Shown one piece after another: positions 6,242 to 8,692 of a DNA stretch of 8,692 bases (within the stretch, counting starts at the first letter, position 1; the number at the start of each line of letters is the position of its first letter). The DNA lies in contig CAMBJI010000069.1 of the NCBI GenBank assembly GCA_945867725.1, positions 1 to 8,692 on the forward strand. The letters are read 5' to 3'. Source of the DNA: Bordetella parapertussis (lineage in GTDB: Bacteria; Pseudomonadota; Gammaproteobacteria; Burkholderiales; Burkholderiaceae_D). Below the pieces are notes generated by a model that saw only the letters and a program-made list of their open reading frames with translations, made no database searches and had not been told where the DNA came from. The position numbers were made by a program, and so were the translations under genes.

Positions 6242-8692
6242 ATGAACTCGTCAGAAATTCGGGATAAATTCCTCAGTTTTTTTACTTCCAAAGGCCATAC
6301 GGTCGTGCGGTCGTCCCCTCTGGTTCCCGGCAACGACCCCACCCTGCTGTTTACCAACTCGGGCATGGTGCAGTTCAAGGATGTATTCCTCGGTGCCGAC
6401 AAGCGTGACTATGTACGAGCCGCATCCGTTCAGCGTTGTCTTCGCGCAGGCGGCAAGCACAATGATCTCGAAAACGTCGGTTACACCGCGCGTCATCACA
6501 CTTTTTTCGAAATGCTGGGTAACTGGTCTTTTGGTGACTATTTCAAGCGCGATTCGCTGAAGTGGGCTTTTGAGTTGTTGACCAAGGTTTATGGTCTGCC
6601 TGCCGAGAAGCTCTGGGCTACCGTTTACCACACGGATGACGAGGCCTACGATATTTGGGTGAATGAAATCGGATTGCCGCCTGAGCGTGTCGTTCGCATT
6701 GGCGACAACAAGGGCGCGCCCTTTGCTTCTGACAATTTCTGGCAGATGGCCGATACCGGTCCCTGCGGACCGTGTTCCGAAATCTTTTTTGACCATGGAC
6801 CCGATATCTGGGGCGGTCCGCCCGGCAGCGCTGAGGAAGATGGCGATCGCTATATCGAAATCTGGAACAACGTTTTCATGCAGTTTGATCGTCAGATCGA
6901 TCCAGTGACTGGCGAGGCGACCCTCACACCGCTGCCGGCGCCCTGCGTGGATACCGGCATGGGTCTGGAGCGGCTGGCGGCCATTCTGCAGCATGTGCAC
7001 AGCAACTATGAAATCGATCTGTTCCAGCGACTTGTCACTGCGGCTGCCCGCGAAACCGGTATCAGCGATCTGAGTCATAGCTCATTGCGCGTGATTGCCG
7101 ATCACATTCGCGCCTGTGCGTTCCTGATTGTTGATGGTGTGGTTCCCGGCAGCGAAGGACGCGCTTATGTCCTGCGCCGTATCGTTCGGCGTGCGCTGCG
7201 TCATGGGAACAAGCTCGGGCAAAAGAAACCCTTCTTTTACAAACTGATTCCTGATCTCGTTGCCGAGATGGGCGCCGCTTACCCTGAGTTGGCCGATGCC
7301 GCCGATCGCGTGGCGCTGGTGTTGAAGCAGGAAGAGGAACGTTTCAGCGAGACGCTGGAAAACGGGATGAAAATACTTGAAGCCGCGCTGGCGAAAGATC
7401 CGCTCCGTCTTGATGGCAAGACCGCATTCGCACTCTATGACACGTATGGTTTTCCGCTGGACCTGACGGCCGATATTTGCCGCGAGCGTGATGTCACGTT
7501 AGATGAAGCCGGTTTCCATGAGGCGATGGAAAAACAGAAATCGACAGCACGTGCAGCCGGTAAATTTGAAATGGCGGCCAGCCTCGAGTATGCGGGTCCG
7601 AAAACAGAATTCAAAGGCTATGACCACTTGGCCGACGAAGCCAGTGTGCTGGCAATTTATGTCGGCGGGCACTCTGCAAAAGAAATGGTGGCTGGCCAGG
7701 AAGCGATCCTCGTGCTGGATCACACGCCGTTTTATGCGGAATCCGGCGGTCAGGCAGGCGATGTGGGTGTCATCGAAGCGGGTAACGCGTCATTTGAAGT
7801 TCGCGATACGCAAAAAATTCAGCCGGACGTCTTCGGTCATCACGGCGCGCTGGTCAGCGGCAAGCTGGCGGTGGGCGACAAAGTCAGCACCCGGGTCAAT
7901 GTGATGGTGCGCGCGGCAACGATGCGCAATCACTCAGCCACGCATCTGATGCACAAGGCCTTGCGGACGGTGCTGGGCGGTCACGTCGTGCAAAAAGGCT
8001 CGCTGGTGGATGCTGACAAAACGCGTTTCGACTTTAGTCACAACGCGCCGCTGACGGCAGATGAGATACGTCGCATCGAAGCGCTCGTCAATCATGAAAT
8101 TCTCGATAATGCCGCGACCAGCGCACAGCTGATGTCTTACGACGATGCGATTCGACAGGGCGCGATGGCTTTGTTTGGCGAGAAGTACGGCGATCATGTG
8201 CGTGTACTTGGCATTGGTTCATCGACTGAACTGTGCGGTGGCACCCATGTCAATCGTACCGGTGACATCGGTTTGTTCAAGATCGTATCCGAGGGCGGCG
8301 TGGCGGCGGGTATCCGGCGCGTCGAGGCGGTCACGGGTGGAAACGCACTCGCGCTTGTGCAGTCGCTGACGACCCGTGTCAATGAAGCTGCTGCCGCGCT
8401 CAAAGTTCAGCCGGATGAAATTACGCAGCGTATTGCGCAGGTTCAGGATCAGGTGAAGTCGCTTGAAAAAGAGCTGGCATCCATCAAGGCGCGTCTTGCG
8501 TCGGGGCAGGGTGACGAGCTGCTGTCGCAAGCGGTGGATATGCATGGCATCAAGGTGCTCGCAGTGACGCTGGAAGGCGCTGATGTGGCGACGCTGCGTC
8601 AGGTGATGGACAAGATGAAGGACAAGCTGAAAACCGCTGCCATCGTGCTCGCCTCCGTGGCCGACGGCAAGGTGACGCTGATTGCGGGCGTG
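6242..8692 (+). CDS. alaS: Alanyl-tRNA synthetase, 3' end cut by window edge
   Basis: Class II aminoacyl-tRNA synthetase that charges tRNA-Ala and hydrolyses mischarged Ser- and Gly-tRNA-Ala; cytoplasmic. The frame is open for 817 codons from the ATG at 6242-6244 to the last base. The N-terminus ([15 protein letters not shown]) and [16 protein letters not shown] match the family. Motif 2 lies in the region 65-100 ([32 protein letters not shown]) and motif 3 is DTGMGLER at 237-244. The editing domain carries the zinc ligands His564 and His568 (HSATH) plus Cys665 and His669 (CGGTH), almost the same numbers as in E. coli. A probable coiled coil spans about 705-757, followed by the start of the C-Ala domain. 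Compared with the usual length of about 875 residues, 50-60 are missing to the right. No clear Shine-Dalgarno precedes the ATG, but the start agrees with the family. It has its own TATAAT box. Confidence 0.97.
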   Translation, partial: MNSSEIRDKFLSFFTSKGHTVVRSSPLVPGNDPTLLFTNSGMVQFKDVFLGADKRDYVRAASVQRCLRAGGKHNDLENVGYTARHHTFFEMLGNWSFGDYFKRDSLKWAFELLTKVYGLPAEKLWATVYHTDDEAYDIWVNEIGLPPERVVRIGDNKGAPFASDNFWQMADTGPCGPCSEIFFDHGPDIWGGPPGSAEEDGDRYIEIWNNVFMQFDRQIDPVTGEATLTPLPAPCVDTGMGLERLAAILQHVHSNYEIDLFQRLVTAAARETGISDLSHSSLRVIADHIRACAFLIVDGVVPGSEGRAYVLRRIVRRALRHGNKLGQKKPFFYKLIPDLVAEMGAAYPELADAADRVALVLKQEEERFSETLENGMKILEAALAKDPLRLDGKTAFALYDTYGFPLDLTADICRERDVTLDEAGFHEAMEKQKSTARAAGKFEMAASLEYAGPKTEFKGYDHLADEASVLAIYVGGHSAKEMVAGQEAILVLDHTPFYAESGGQAGDVGVIEAGNASFEVRDTQKIQPDVFGHHGALVSGKLAVGDKVSTRVNVMVRAATMRNHSATHLMHKALRTVLGGHVVQKGSLVDADKTRFDFSHNAPLTADEIRRIEALVNHEILDNAATSAQLMSYDDAIRQGAMALFGEKYGDHVRVLGIGSSTELCGGTHVNRTGDIGLFKIVSEGGVAAGIRRVEAVTGGNALALVQSLTTRVNEAAAALKVQPDEITQRIAQVQDQVKSLEKELASIKARLASGQGDELLSQAVDMHGIKVLAVTLEGADVATLRQVMDKMKDKLKTAAIVLASVADGKVTLIAGV

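Noticed and set aside
6251..7078. 275-codon minus-strand open frame opposite alaS
   Set aside because: The plus strand here encodes perfectly conserved AlaRS catalytic motifs; the antisense frame is a by-product of codon bias.
1..8692. CRISPR arrays, tRNA or rRNA genes, insertion sequences, phage or toxin-antitoxin genes
   Set aside because: I saw no spaced direct repeats, cloverleaf-like sequences, transposase-like frames or terminal inverted repeats in any gap between genes.

Overview
The window looks like a piece of a betaproteobacterial chromosome. Three things suggest this: a full-length glutaminyl-tRNA synthetase (in bacteria typical of beta- and gammaproteobacteria), a phaA-phaB pair for polyhydroxybutyrate (PHB) synthesis, and a stand-alone DnaQ-like/UvrC-like fusion nuclease. 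Base composition is moderately GC-rich and even, and I see no insertion sequence, phage gene, CRISPR array, tRNA or rRNA. The genus cannot be fixed from sequence reading alone.

Layout from left to right. (1) 1-379, minus: 5' part of phaB (acetoacetyl-CoA reductase), cut by the window edge. (2) 444-1618, minus: phaA (acetyl-CoA acetyltransferase), lying just upstream of phaB in the same transcription unit. Its reading frame is broken by one missing base in an A6 run (995-1000), although all catalytic residues survive across the two frames. A 9-bp perfect hairpin (412-432) sits between phaA and phaB. (3) 1619-2040: 422 bases with no credible gene, probably holding the pha promoter. (4) 2041-3468, minus: a three-part nuclease (DEDDh exonuclease, GIY-YIG endonuclease, four-cysteine UvrC-type motif). 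(5) 3555-5294, minus: glnS, probably co-transcribed with the nuclease. (6) 5295-5375: a short divergent promoter region. (7) 5376-6119, plus: a glycerophosphodiester phosphodiesterase (ugpQ-like). (8) 6120-6241: intergenic region with a perfect TATAAT box and a GC-rich leader. (9) 6242-8692, plus: alaS, open to the window end, with an estimated 50-60 C-terminal residues missing.

Functionally, phaA and phaB form a two-step route: two acetyl-CoA condense to acetoacetyl-CoA, which is reduced to (R)-3-hydroxybutyryl-CoA for PHB synthase (phaC is not in view). glnS and alaS are core translation genes pointing away from each other, with the phospholipid-degradation gene between them. The nuclease is probably a DNA-repair accessory riding on glnS transcription.

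Most of the window is ordinary core genome, and I found no convincing new multi-gene system. The points most worth checking are the phaA frameshift, the phaA-phaB hairpin, the fused nuclease with its predicted iron-sulfur site, and the alaS leader.
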